Positions 1 to 9,065 of a stretch of 25,000 nt of DNA are shown piece by piece. The notes under the pieces were generated by a model. That model was not told where the DNA came from. It saw nothing but the letters and a program-made list of their open reading frames with translations, and did not search any database. How positions within the stretch are numbered: position 1 is the first letter of the stretch; each line of letters begins with the position of its first letter. The stretch spans positions 1-25,000 of the forward strand of contig JAWQFJ010025392.1 in assembly GCA_034096865.1 (NCBI GenBank), given 5' to 3'. Source of the stretch: Theodoxus fluviatilis. Taxonomy: Eukaryota; Mollusca; Gastropoda; Cycloneritida; Neritidae. A program made the translations under genes and the position numbers.

Positions 1-1184
1 AAAGACATTTATAGTCCGAGGCATATTTTCGGCTTGAGTCTACTTCTCAGGCCGCTGCAATTCAGACAACGGTTTCGAATGTCGTGGATTTCTCTCCACA
101 GGAGATCTAAGTTAGGTCACAGTTTCATAACCATGGGGACTGCGCTAACACCTAAATGGTAAAGACACTAACAGACAATCAGACTCTGGACGACCAAAAT
201 CATCAAGGATACCCCCCCAACTTGCTTGCAGTCCAGAGAGCTCTGTTGCCCGCAGCCCAAGCAAGTCTGATGCGTCGCCGTAAGTCAAAGATCTTGTGGA
301 ATCAACCCGGGATGTCCGGTGAGTGAGAAGTTTTGAATCTCAGAACTTCCACTTGACCTTACAGACATACAGATTCGACAAAAGCTTACACCTCTGAAAA
401 GAGCCTGAGAGAAAGCGCTGGGATGGCTACGGCACCGTGTTACCTCGTACTCGGACTGAGTTCAGCCGCAGATGTGACCCAGAGTGGATCGCCGTGCTTC
501 ACCCGTACATTGAGACCCCCCGATTTGTTTATCTGTGGGGATAGCCTCAGGATCAGGGTGTATGTAAACAACTCCCCCAGACGCCATCTCCAGACCTGAA
601 TAAGGCAGCAATCACCGCAGCCATAAGAGCACCCCCTGAGCCACAAGGGAGGACGGGGGCGAAAGAAAAAAGGGGGGGGTCCAAGTGTCGTGTGTGCCAG
701 CACCCAGGGAGCACACTTGGAGACTCTCACTATTTTGGATCGCCAGTGACGCTCACAGAGGGTTTTTGAAGTCCAGATGTGAAACTTTAGGGATGTATCT
801 GCTACATACGACTTGTACCTCATGTCACAAAGTTTTGTGTAGATCTGCGTAAATTCCGAAACGTTATTCGTATTCTGGTGATAGATACTTTTTTTTGTGT
901 CACCCTGTAATGACACTCCCACTCGATGTTTGCTGATATTTTTCGCGATGTGTTTTGGCTCTCAGATCATCATACATCGACAGCAACTAAAAATCTTCTT
1001 CCTTTTCCGATTGATTGGCACACAATGGACAGGGACGTTATCGTTACTCCAAGTGTCTTTCCATTGATAGGCAAGTTGTTGATTCCTAAGCTGAATCTTA
1101 TTAAAACATCTCTGAATTTTCTAAATTAATATCGTTAAGATAACTTTCGCAGCCATGTGCCTTTTAAAAGTCCGATACCTGCAA
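1..1184. other. Unassigned sequence, no recognisable gene
   Basis: Both strands were read and no family was recognised. A 160-codon minus-strand open frame (440-922) and a 67-codon plus-strand frame (926-1129) exist, but their translations have no familiar motif or domain rhythm, and the longer one crosses C-run sequence that inflates Pro and Phe content. Short runs of C (about 211) and G (about 672) are present. Either frame could be chance; I do not call a gene. Confidence 0.5.
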
Positions 1185-1541
1185 AGCGCTGACTGCTACC
1201 AAAGATTAATGGTTACACAAAAGATAGCTCACTGCCGAGCGTTTGCGTATATAAAGTTCAAGACGCTCGGAACGCAGCGCCCCCAAGCGGCCAGCACTAT
1301 GGGGAAGTAATCACACTGCTTAGATACATGTAAAAAGTGCTTGTTTGTCGACGCGTAATTCTGATGCATTCCGATCATGTTTGTGAATACATTTACGGTG
1401 TAATGTGTAATAAAATGATTTGCTGCAATAATGGGGTGTTTTGGCTTTGTTTTTTGTAGCAGGCGTTGTGAAATCGAAATATTTGGTTCATAGAAATGGA
1501 TGCTTCTGCGCATGCGCGTGAGCCTATAGTCCGTTTCAACA
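1185..1541 (+). repeat. Left arm of a ~350-bp inverted repeat (promoter-like core)
   Basis: Positions 1277-1541 match the reverse complement of 3018-3280 almost base for base. Weaker similarity continues outward to about 1185, where a ~30-base stretch around the string GGTTACACAAA recurs near 3320-3345 in reverse complement. The core holds a GCGCATGCGC palindrome near 1507-1516, the form of an NRF-1 site, and a C-rich GCGCCCCC site near 1277. An ATGGCGG start lies 25 bases beyond the arm. The arm could be a promoter copy or part of a dispersed element; I cannot tell which from one locus. Confidence 0.8.
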
Positions 1542-1565
1542 ATGATCTGTCAGTGTAGCAAAAAC

Positions 1566-1677
1566 ATGGCGGAAAACACAGGTTTGCGAGTGACCACTGC
1601 AGCGCTATTAACTGTAGCAACAACGAAGAAACGCCCAGAGCTTTCGTACTTCAGGTTCCAAGAGACAAGCAAGGTGG
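1566..1677 (+). pseudogene. THAP-domain-like first exon, broken by frameshifts
   Basis: THAP domains are C2CH zinc-binding DNA-binding modules found in P-element-type transposases and host regulators. An ATG in ATGGCGG context starts a short frame. Within it, shifting between two frames gives, in order, a CSAINCSNN segment (Cys-x5-Cys zinc ligands, near 1597-1626), a KKRPELSYFRF segment (about 1624-1656) and PRDK (about 1659-1670). This is the usual order of a THAP N-terminus. A potential donor, AAG followed by GTGGGT, follows at about 1671-1679. No single frame carries all three blocks, so at least two frame changes are needed and the exon is not functional as read. The downstream Cys and His ligands are not found nearby. 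Sequencing error is an alternative explanation for the shifts. Confidence 0.55.
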
Positions 1678-1679
1678 GT

Positions 1680-1977
1680 AATGCAGAATAGAATAAGAAT
1701 GGTGGGTCGATAAAAATGGCAAGTAGGCCTACAATTAGATCTAAATCGGACTGATCATCCACACGGTATGAAGAAAAGAATTATCATTGGAATAAAATAG
1801 TCTTATGGGTGATTAAATGATTAGCCTAATGTTCTAAGCCCGTCATTTCGATCCATGTTGACGCGCATGGTATAAAAGTTATCGCCCTCCGAGCTCCGAT
1901 AGAGGGCTCTCTAAAACGCGTGTTTCCTGCGCAACGACAGCGGCGTCTTCTGCGAAAAGAAACAGGATTTCCGGAAC
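1680..1977. other. Unassigned; TATA-like motif and short hairpin
   Basis: This stretch has no recognisable gene. It holds a TATAAAAG string near 1870 followed by GCCCTC and GAGGGC about 12 bases apart (about 1885-1910), which could pair as a small hairpin. Function is unknown, and the motif may be chance in AT-rich sequence. Confidence 0.35.
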
Positions 1978-2745
1978 CGGGTGGGGATAGGTGGGGGGGA
2001 TGGGAGGTGGGGAGGGGGGGGGGAGGGGGGGGGGGGGGAGGGGGTGGGAAGGGAGTGGGGGGTGCGAGGGGGGGGGGGAGGGGGAGGAGGGGGGGGGAGG
2101 GGGGGGGAGAGGAGGGGAGGGGGAGGGAGGGGAGGAGAGGAGGGAAGGGGAGGGGGGAGGAGGTGGGGGGGAGGGGGAGAGGGGGGAAGGGAGGGGGGGA
2201 GGGTCGGAGGGAGGGGGGAAGGAGGGGGAGGGAGGGGAAGGAGGGGAGGGGGAGGGAAGGAGTCGGGGGAGGGGGGTGGGAGGAGGGAAGGGGGGGAGGG
2301 AGGGGGGGAAGGAGGGGAGGGGAGAGGGGAGGGGGGGAGGGGAGGGGAGGAGGGGGGGGGGGGGGAGGAGGAGGAGGAGAGGGGGTGGGGGGGGGGGGAG
2401 GAGGTTAGGGGGAGGGGAGGAGGTGGAGGGGAGAGGGAAGGGGGAGGAGGAGGGAGGGGAGGGAGGGGAGGAGGGGAGGGGGGAGGGAGGGGGGGGGGAG
2501 GGGGGGGAGAGGGGAGGAGGGGAGGAGGAGGTAGAGGAGGAGGAGGAGGAGAGGCAGGAGGAGGAAGGGGAGGAGGAGGGGAGGAGGAGGGGGGGGAGGG
2601 AGGAGCAGAGGAGGAGGTGGGTAGAGAGGGGGGGTAGGAGGAGGAAAGGCGATGAGGGAGGAGGAGAGAGGACGGAATGAGAGGAGGGATAACGGAGGAG
2701 GGCCAGGAGGAGGGGAGGTGGAGGAGGAGGGGGAGGAGGAGGAGG
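1978..2745 (+). repeat. G/A-only polypurine tract, extremely G-rich
   Basis: About 770 bases are almost exclusively G and A on the plus strand, with very few T or C. The sequence is an irregular mixture of GGGGA, GGAGG and long G runs. It therefore yields artefactual open frames in several registers on both strands, none of which should be read as a protein. Runs of four or more G recur every few bases, so the strand could fold into many G-quadruplexes, and the mirror-like purine composition could also support triplex DNA. Confidence 0.9.
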
Positions 2746-3017
2746 TCCCTGTCAATGATTTATTGCGATATAACCACAATTATTCCGCGCGTCAGCTATA
2801 AATAGACGTGCGCGAACTTGGAAGATCGCGGTGTAGATGACCTGCATTCCATTTGTATAAGATAGCGCTTTAACGACCCTAAGATGCAATCAACATACAG
2901 CTTTGATAAATTAATGCTGTTCATGGCTTACATTTTCTTTGGATGGGGTTTCTAGTGTCCCCAAATTCAGCTTTTTCTGCGCGAAGCGAGACTATGTCCG
3001 CCATTTTAAATGTGCAA
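2746..3017. other. Unassigned spacer between G-rich tract and right inverted arm
   Basis: No gene is recognised. A TATAAATA string lies near 2796. On the minus strand an ATGGCGGA start (3004-3002) sits just beyond the inverted arm and opens a frame of about 27 codons before a stop. This mirrors the ATGGCGGA placement after the left arm, but the translation is not THAP-like. Confidence 0.35.
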
Positions 3018-3365
3018 TGTTGAAACGGACTATAGGCTCACGCGCATGCGCAGAAGCATCCATTTCTATGAACCAAATATTTCGATTTCACAACGCCTGC
3101 TACAAAAAACAAAGCCCAAACACCCCCATTATTGCAGCAAATCATTTTATTACACATTACATCGTAAATGTATTCACAAACATGATCGGAATGCATCAGA
3201 AACGCGACGACAAACAAGCACTTTTTACATGTATCTAAGCAGTGTGATTACTTCCCCATAGTGCTGGCCGCTTGGGGCGCAACCTGTCTCGATCCTCATA
3301 ACAATTAGCTAATGAACTATCTTTGTGTAACCTATAATCTTTGCTGCTACAGAGTTTCTCGTTCC
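3018..3365 (-). repeat. Right arm of the inverted repeat
   Basis: The reverse complement of the left arm; the core is 3018-3280. It includes the same GCGCATGCGC palindrome near 3043-3052 and a one-base-shorter GCGCCCC site at the outer end. Its outer part overlaps or directly abuts the C-terminal coding end of the adjacent minus-strand LINE. The arm may therefore be LINE-linked sequence carried twice, or the LINE may have been cut at this point. Differences between arms are scattered substitutions and small indels, so the duplication is not brand new. Confidence 0.8.
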
Positions 3366-3765
3366 ACTGCTGCCTATAACAATCTCGTAATCTTTGTTGG
3401 AATGCCCTCAAAAACCCATCTCATTTGAGCACCTTCCATTTATCCACACAAAGTTGTAGCCCAACCTTGTTAGACATTCCTGCACAACTTTTGCCCAGTT
3501 TAATTCCGCTGGCAGACTGATACTGTACAGCATTCGAAAGGCTTGCTTGGGGAGTCTGTCCAACAACATTTTACCCAGCTTTAGCCAGTACTTTATTGCC
3601 CTGGACACTGTGTTGGCAACAAGGGGGTACCTACCAGTCTCGCCATATATAGAAGTGCTGAGCGTTTGAACATCTAGATTTAAAAATCTTTTACACGCGA
3701 ACATGTGCACCTTTTTTGTATCGCTCCGTCCCGATAGTCCCCATATCTCCGAGCCATACAAGATC
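3285..3765 (-). pseudogene. LINE ORF2 C-terminal region remnant
   Basis: The frame 3761-3408 begins YGSEIWGLSG and continues with VHMFACKRFLNL and YGETGRYPL, the conserved connector found after the reverse transcriptase in many invertebrate LINEs. After a frame change at the stop near 3408 the similarity continues as FLRAFQQRLRDCYRQQWNEKL to about 3360, then fades at the inverted-repeat arm. The expected zinc-knuckle-like CxxC...H...C tail is missing, so the element is truncated or rearranged here. Confidence 0.8.
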
Positions 3766-4860
3766 TACCTGAGCATCAAAGAGCTTGAAGAAGGCAAACG
3801 TGTTTAGGGTGTGCAGGCCCCTCATAGTCTTCAGCAACTGTACCACTTTCTGTTTTGAGTTTACCATCTGATATTCCATTGCCACAGTATTTGACAGCTT
3901 GGTAGAAAACATGTAGCCCAGATATTTGTAGCGATTGACTACCTCTATTTGCGTTCCATCTAGGACCCATTTTTCCTTATTCCCCAGATGGCCTCCCCGT
4001 CGGAAGACCATGACATTGGTTTTACCGATGCTTACAGTCAGTCCCATTGTTTTGGAAATAGCATCCAAATTGTTAATATGGTTTTGTAAACCAAATGGAG
4101 TAGTTGACAGGAGCACAATATCGTCTGCGAACAAGAGCAAAAATATTTCCCTTACGCCTGGCATTAGCTGTACCCCATGGCGTCCATATTCACGCACATA
4201 TGTAGGAGCATAAGAAATGTACAGGGAAAATATTATCGGTGACTCGCTGGCCCCCTGTCTTACTCCAACAGGACATTAAAAAAATTCAGAATGCAACGAG
4301 TTCCACCTAACACAGGCATGAACTTGAGAGTAGACAGCTTTAAACATACGGATAAACTTGGCTGACACTCCCATTTTTGACAATGCTTTCCACAGGCAGG
4401 CTCTGTCCACTGAGTCAAAAGCCCTCCTGAAGTCGATTAAGGCTGCATAAAGTTTGCCCCTGCCCCCGCCATAGACATGTCTAACCACTGCCGAATGCAG
4501 GGTAAAGATGTGGTCTATTGTGGAATACTCTGAGCGGAAGCCTGCCTGCTCAGAACAAATCTTACCGCTCTCTTTTGCACGAGTTTTCAGACGTTCAGTT
4601 AAATTCGATAACAACAGTTTGCTCACAATGGGAAGCAGCGAGATTCCTCTATAGTTTGACGGATCCAGCTTGTCTCCTGCTTTGAATAGAGGAATAAAAC
4701 TCCATTTCTGAGGGAAGGATTGTTTTTCGTAGAGGTGAGCAAAAAGATCGGCGAGGAAAGGCAAAGCGAAACCACCAGCCATTTTTAATAGGTCACTTGG
4801 GATTTCGTCAATCCCTGCTGCCCTCCCTACTCTCATCTTCCTAATTGCCTACTTTACTTC
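3691..4860 (-). pseudogene. LINE reverse transcriptase domain remnant
   Basis: The reverse transcriptase palm is readable in one frame. It shows RAAGIDEIPSDLLKM near the start, NYRGISLLPI (about 4660-4630), motif A as IDFRRAFDSVDR (about 4437-4402), motif B as GVRQGASESPIIF (about 4262-4222) and the catalytic FADD (4120-4131). All three catalytic Asp positions survive. A TAA at 4276-4278 splits the domain between the fingers/palm and motif B, and a frameshift near 3765 separates it from the C-terminal YGSEIWG segment. Few inactivating lesions in over 1 kb suggest moderate age. Confidence 0.9.
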
Positions 4861-5499
4861 CTCTACAGCGATAGGGGCATCTAGATCCTCGTTGAATAAA
4901 ATGCAACCCATCTGTTCTTCCGCTCAGCACAAGGTTGGAACACGACCATTGTGTTTAAAAAGTGGTCTAAAATTATCCACCCATGTGTAAATGCCAATGT
5001 CGGGTAGGGACCCTCTTCTGTGTGTTGGTCGATGCACAAGAGACCAAAAGGTGCTTGAAACACGTGCTTTGCTGATTAATTCGCTACATACCGATTCATT
5101 GTATGTGCGTTTCTTTGCACGTATTATTTCTTTATAGGTTTTTCTGGCGGTAACATAGGAGTCCTCGTCGATCTCGGCACATGGATTTTTAGTGGGCGAG
5201 AGCTTGTCTGGCTTGACGTTTGGCACATCGGCATTCTGCATCGTACCACCTTGCAGAGTTAAATATAGCAGGCTAATGCAAAGTTACATTTCGGTACATG
5301 CACTGTGCAGTAGACAGCAAGGTGTTTTCATATCATTGCAGTGCAGTATCTGGACTATCAGGTATGGCGTTACGAGCCTGGGGCAGACCGTCTCGAAATT
5401 CAGTCGTTTGCATACACTGTTTGATGTTGTCCACCTTGTCTCTGTCCCAGACAAGCTTTGACATTGTTATTTTGTGAGTCATGTGACCACTGTGGTATA

Positions 5500-6330
5500 C
5501 TGACTGTGGACCAATGCCAATCTCTAGGGGCATGTGACTTGAATATACATTCTCTGCCACTTTACGAGTTATCGAGCAAGTAAAAATTTCCGGCGGTTTA
5601 CACAGTAGTCGACCACACTTTCTCCATGATGTGATATACAAGTATAATTGCCATTTCTGTCACCCTGAACGCTCCCGTTCAGTAAGCATAGGTGGTGAAT
5701 TTCACAAAGATTCCTTAAAATACTGCCGAATCGATTGGTTGACTTATCACGAGATGTCCGTCTTGCTATGAAATCCGAGCAGCGGCATTCTTTCTCATCA
5801 GATTCCCCATCACTCATACAGGAATCAATGGTCCCATTATGCAAGTTCCAGCTGCCTGTTCGTGCATTAAGATCTCCACAGATCAGTAGGGCTGCCCTTG
5901 GATGTTCTTCCTGGATTTGCAAAACGACATCTTCCAAGAGGTGAATGTTACACTTAATCGGTTTGTCTTGTATTGTGGAGAGTCAGCGGGTGGTACATAT
6001 GCACATATGATAATAAAATCATTCTTCACAATACCAAAACATCTTACAACCAGGATGTTGTCGTATTTGCAAGGTATGGGAGATACAAACTGGGCCAATC
6101 CTTTTCTAATCAATACAGCCACCCCTCCCGATCGTCGTCCCTGCCAAGACAGTTTAATAGCTGGAAAATGAAAAGCTACAAACTTATCTAATTTGACAAT
6201 AAAATCAAATTCTTCTATAGTAAAAGTTTCCATTAAGCAGCAAACGTCAAAGCTAGAGAGGTATTCCAAAAAACCGGGTTCAGCGAGCCTTGCAGCCAAA
6301 CCCTCAATGTTCCAGCTGACTAACTGAAGA
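5500..6330 (-). pseudogene. LINE endonuclease domain remnant
   Basis: This is the exonuclease-endonuclease-phosphatase fold that nicks target DNA for target-primed reverse transcription. Visible motifs are WNIEG (6300-6314), LMET with the metal-binding Glu (about 6229), RRSGGVAVLIRKG (about 6150-6110), YVPPADSPQYK, and GDLNARTG (5854-5877). The terminal motif reads SSHMPL (5526-5543) where the family normally has SDH, so the catalytic Asp is replaced. Three frames are needed to read through (6299-5883, 5937-5569, 5641-5333), showing at least two frameshifts. The domain is dead as sequenced. Confidence 0.88.
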
Positions 6331-6680
6331 CTCTGCTTGGATATACCAGAACGTAAAGTGCGTACACCATGAGGCTCTCTAAGTGAGTCAGCAGCCTCAA
6401 CGAGTCGTCGGCCTGACCGTCAGATCTGAGCGCTGTTTGCATCTCTGGTGCAACCAGGAGGCCGCACATCCACCGGGCGGTGCAATCTGCCCTGCCACAC
6501 GCCGTTGTGGCCCGATAGTGTACCAGATGCATCAGATCCACTCTTCTTCGTGCCCATAGTGTCGTCATCCCCCACTCCAGACTTGGCTGTCGTACCGAGG
6601 TCCCTTTCCACTACAATGTCACTGTTACGGGGGTATTTGTCGCAAGATTTGCGCAAGAAAGAAGAAGAAAAGATGAGAAA

Positions 6681-6924
6681 TTATAACCCGTTTAATTTGT
6701 CTTTAGCTGGAATGCTGGAGACGAGCGCTGGGCGCTTATTAATAGTAACGAAGGTCAAAGGGCAAGACTTGTTGCTACCCTGTCTGGGGATAGGGGGTCG
6801 GGGCGACCAGAATTGGGGGGTATGATAGAATGTTCTCATCACGAGCTGCAGGTGTGCTTCTCGTGGACTTTGCTCCTCACGCGCGTGTCCTCGTGCCTTT
6901 AGAATCCACGTGATAGGGATCGAG
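6681..6924. other. Unassigned sequence upstream of the LINE remnant
   Basis: No gene is recognised. A plus-strand open frame (6448-6825) runs across this stretch, but it is antisense to the LINE N-terminal segment for much of its length and has no familiar motif. Positions 6785-6825 are G-rich. Confidence 0.4.
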
Positions 6925-6980
6925 TATCTTCATTGGCTAATGAGGGTGGGGCGGGTGACCGTTGCAGCGTTTTGGCGCCA
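6925..6980. promoter_or_regulatory. Promoter-like cluster: CCAAT, GC box, E2F-like site
   Basis: Within 50 bases there is an ATTGGC (CCAAT box complement, about 6929), a GGGGCGGG GC box (about 6947) and a TTTTGGCGCC string (about 6970) that fits the E2F consensus TTTSSCGC. Such clusters mark TATA-less promoters of animal housekeeping or cell-cycle genes. The direction is unclear. No convincing first exon is seen on either side, although GGGTAAGC at about 7008 could serve as a splice donor. Confidence 0.4.
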
Positions 6981-7991
6981 GGAAAAATCACTTCACGCTT
7001 GCCGGTTGGGTAAGCAGGGTGTGTTGTAGCGTGCTCCGCTATAGACTCGCAGGGACGCGCAGTCCGCTACGAGTGCTATCACCTTTTCGCTGTGTGGCAT
7101 CACACGAAGGTGACAACCACCGCTGTATCAAAGTCTGCTGAGGTGGGTTTGATTCATTCTTATGGTCTAATGTATAAATGGGGGAAATGCCATGTAAAGT
7201 TGAACAGTTGCAATATGGGGGGTAAGGCGGGAAATTGTCTCTTGTTTCGCCCATCAATTATATCCTGTGGAAGGGATGCGTGGGGAAGGGGGAAATGCAT
7301 TACTCAAAGTAACTGGGTTAAACTAATTGGGTTTCTTTGGGGTAACGCCTGTGTGAGGGCGTGTTATCATTATCGAATTCCGGGCCGAGTGTCTGGGTTG
7401 AATGATGCGTGCAAGGAGAGTGGCTGTGCCATCAGTGAGTGACAAGCTGTTCCTTGTTTCTTTCAGACTTATGAGTGGACTTATGAGTCGTCCATTAGTA
7501 TTTATATTACGTGTCTGGGTCTGCTAGGACCATTTTTGTTTGGCTAGTCATGTCGTTGGGCACTGTAGTATCTATATCGTTCCTTCAGGTGGATTAATCG
7601 AGTATAGGATACTTAGCCATTCATCTATATATGTCCTCGGGCATATGTGACGTCGGACATACGAGCTATGATGTCGTTGAGCAGTGGTCGTGCTGTCAAG
7701 AGCCATGAGTCTGTGTAATGATGCTTGAGCAGTCATTTGTTCTCTAGTTGCCCAAATAGTAGAACTTGTCCACGTTTCCACGTGTAGCGTAAGCACGTGT
7801 GCACGCTGAGTCGTGCGGTTACAGTAGGCTGTTGGCCAGTGACCTGTAAGCAAATTTGTAGAGGTGCTAGAAGGGTCGAGATAGATAATCTGACGCCATG
7901 TCTAGGCATTTCCTCTATGCACAGTACAGTGCATGGGACTGGGTCCCGTAAACGTGACAGAGTCACGTTGTAACTCGCTACCAGAGCAGTT
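6981..7991. other. Unassigned sequence
   Basis: About 1 kb was read on both strands. Open frames at 7039-7257 (minus), 7092-7442 (plus), 7572-7853 (minus) and 7733-7966 (minus) have no recognised motif and overlap one another. No repeat structure is obvious. Confidence 0.4.
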
Positions 7992-8334
7992 ATGAGTCTA
8001 GCGAGCGTAGCTACGTCGTGGGGCCGGAGTAGGGAGGACCAGCACCTACTGGACTACTGCTGCCTGCCGCCGGACGCTAACGAGACCGACTGGGGAGATC
8101 CACGGGTCACTGGAGTGACTCGTCCCAAGGGAGACCGTCGTCAGAACGGATACCTGGTGCCTTGGAACCGCTACGAGGGGGACGGGAGAGCTGCTTCCGC
8201 CGGACCTACCGTCGGGCGCTGCTACGACATCCAGAGGCGGAGGCCGGAGCCTCGCGCACTCTGGGACGCTGTGGATACAGGGGTCAGCTATGCTGGGATT
8301 GGGTGTGCTTTCCAGAGAGAAAGACGTCTGTATG
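7992..8334 (+). CDS. Unrecognised GC-rich open segment, possible exon
   Basis: This plus-strand open frame starts at ATG 7992 and is distinctly more GC-rich than its surroundings. The translation is hydrophilic and rich in Arg, Asp and Gly, with two or three Trp; no domain is recognised. The open frame continues to 8369, but TATG followed by GTAAGC at about 8331-8339 is a good donor, which is why I end the possible exon there. It could be an exon of a host gene or transposon, or chance openness in GC-rich DNA. No acceptor or upstream exon is evident. Confidence 0.25.
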
Positions 8335-8369
8335 GTAAGCTTGGCTTTCTTACAATATTAATCCGCTGA

Positions 8370-9065
8370 GAGGTAGCTGGACTCGAGAGACTGTGATCCC
8401 AGTGTGACGACACCAGAGTAGAGTAAGCGGGTATCAGAACCACAGTTGGTAGGTCAAGGACGCTATCCATAAACCTCTGCAGAAGGGCCCAGAGACGCTA
8501 TCCCACCTTCTGCAGGAGGGAGAGACTGTGTGGATGAACTTCTGAACGCTAAACTAATCCCAGTGAGGGGAGTGATGTTTCTTTCTGGTTGTCTTAATGT
8601 ATACTCTTCCTGCCGCCTGACGTGACGGTGGAGGGAGAGGTCAGTTAGCCGCTGCGAGAGCGAGCCCGTGTAGAAGCGCCGGCGTGTGTTGTTATTGTAT
8701 GCTAATTAGTGACCCGGTGCCCACGCCAAGCTCAGCGGCTGCTGTGATTGGTTAAGCCCGGGTCAGCTTCCTAGAAGTCGGTCGAGGCTCCGCCCACTGG
8801 GGCGAGAGTTCCTCGCTGTTGGACTCGTGTGAGCCAGAGGTTGTTGTTCTGTTGTACTTGTTTGGGGTGACTTGGTTTTCGGGGAAGGGATTTTCTTTCA
8901 ATTATTTGTTTATTGATTAAAACTTGTCATCAATTAAATTTGCCCCTCAGTTGTCTATTTTTGTTGTTGTTTCTCCTTTTGTGTATTTTTATGGTTGCAG
9001 ATACATGGTAGCTCGGGTTTTGCTGAAAACCTTGTGTAGAATTAATTTAAGATATTTTTCACTAA
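8370..9065. other. Unassigned; includes a second promoter-like patch
   Basis: No gene is recognised. Near 8730-8800 a GATTGGTTAAG string (CCAAT complement) is followed by CTCCGCCC, a GC box. An AATTAAA string near 8932 and a T-rich run ending in GGTTGCAG at about 8991-8999 look like a weak poly(A) signal or intron 3' end. Near 8475-8515 the string CTTCTGCAG pairs with CTGCAGAAG to form a possible 40-base hairpin. The arrangement resembles a promoter with a following untranslated exon, but this is speculative. Confidence 0.3.

Larger units (their letters stand above)
3285..6680 (-). mobile_element. Degenerate non-LTR retrotransposon (LINE) ORF2: endonuclease and reverse transcriptase
   Basis: Read on the minus strand this is the relic of a LINE pol polyprotein. 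It starts with a poorly defined N-terminal region (6656-6320), continues with an apurinic-type endonuclease (about 6330-5500), a linker rich in Lys and Arg (5241-4924), a reverse transcriptase (about 4836-3765) and the C-terminal region (3761-3285). The parts lie in three frames with several stops. From 5241 to 3691 most coding is in one frame, interrupted by stops at 4924, about 4852 and 4276. No 3' tail or target duplication is visible; the right inverted-repeat arm begins where coding similarity ends. The clade is uncertain; CR1, L2, I and Jockey-type elements all fit. It is non-autonomous as it stands. Confidence 0.9.

Noticed and set aside
440..922. 160-codon minus-strand open frame
   Set aside because: No recognisable motif, crosses a C/G run, and no splice or promoter context; kept as unassigned.
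1277..1292. CTCF-like site (CCGCTTGGGGGCGC on the minus strand)
   Set aside because: At least one core position differs from the consensus, the right-arm copy lacks one G, and a single motif match has little weight.
1920..2779. Several long Gly/Arg/Glu-rich and Pro/Leu-rich open frames
   Set aside because: They are produced by the G/A-only tract lacking stop codons; they overlap in multiple frames and have no start context or domain.
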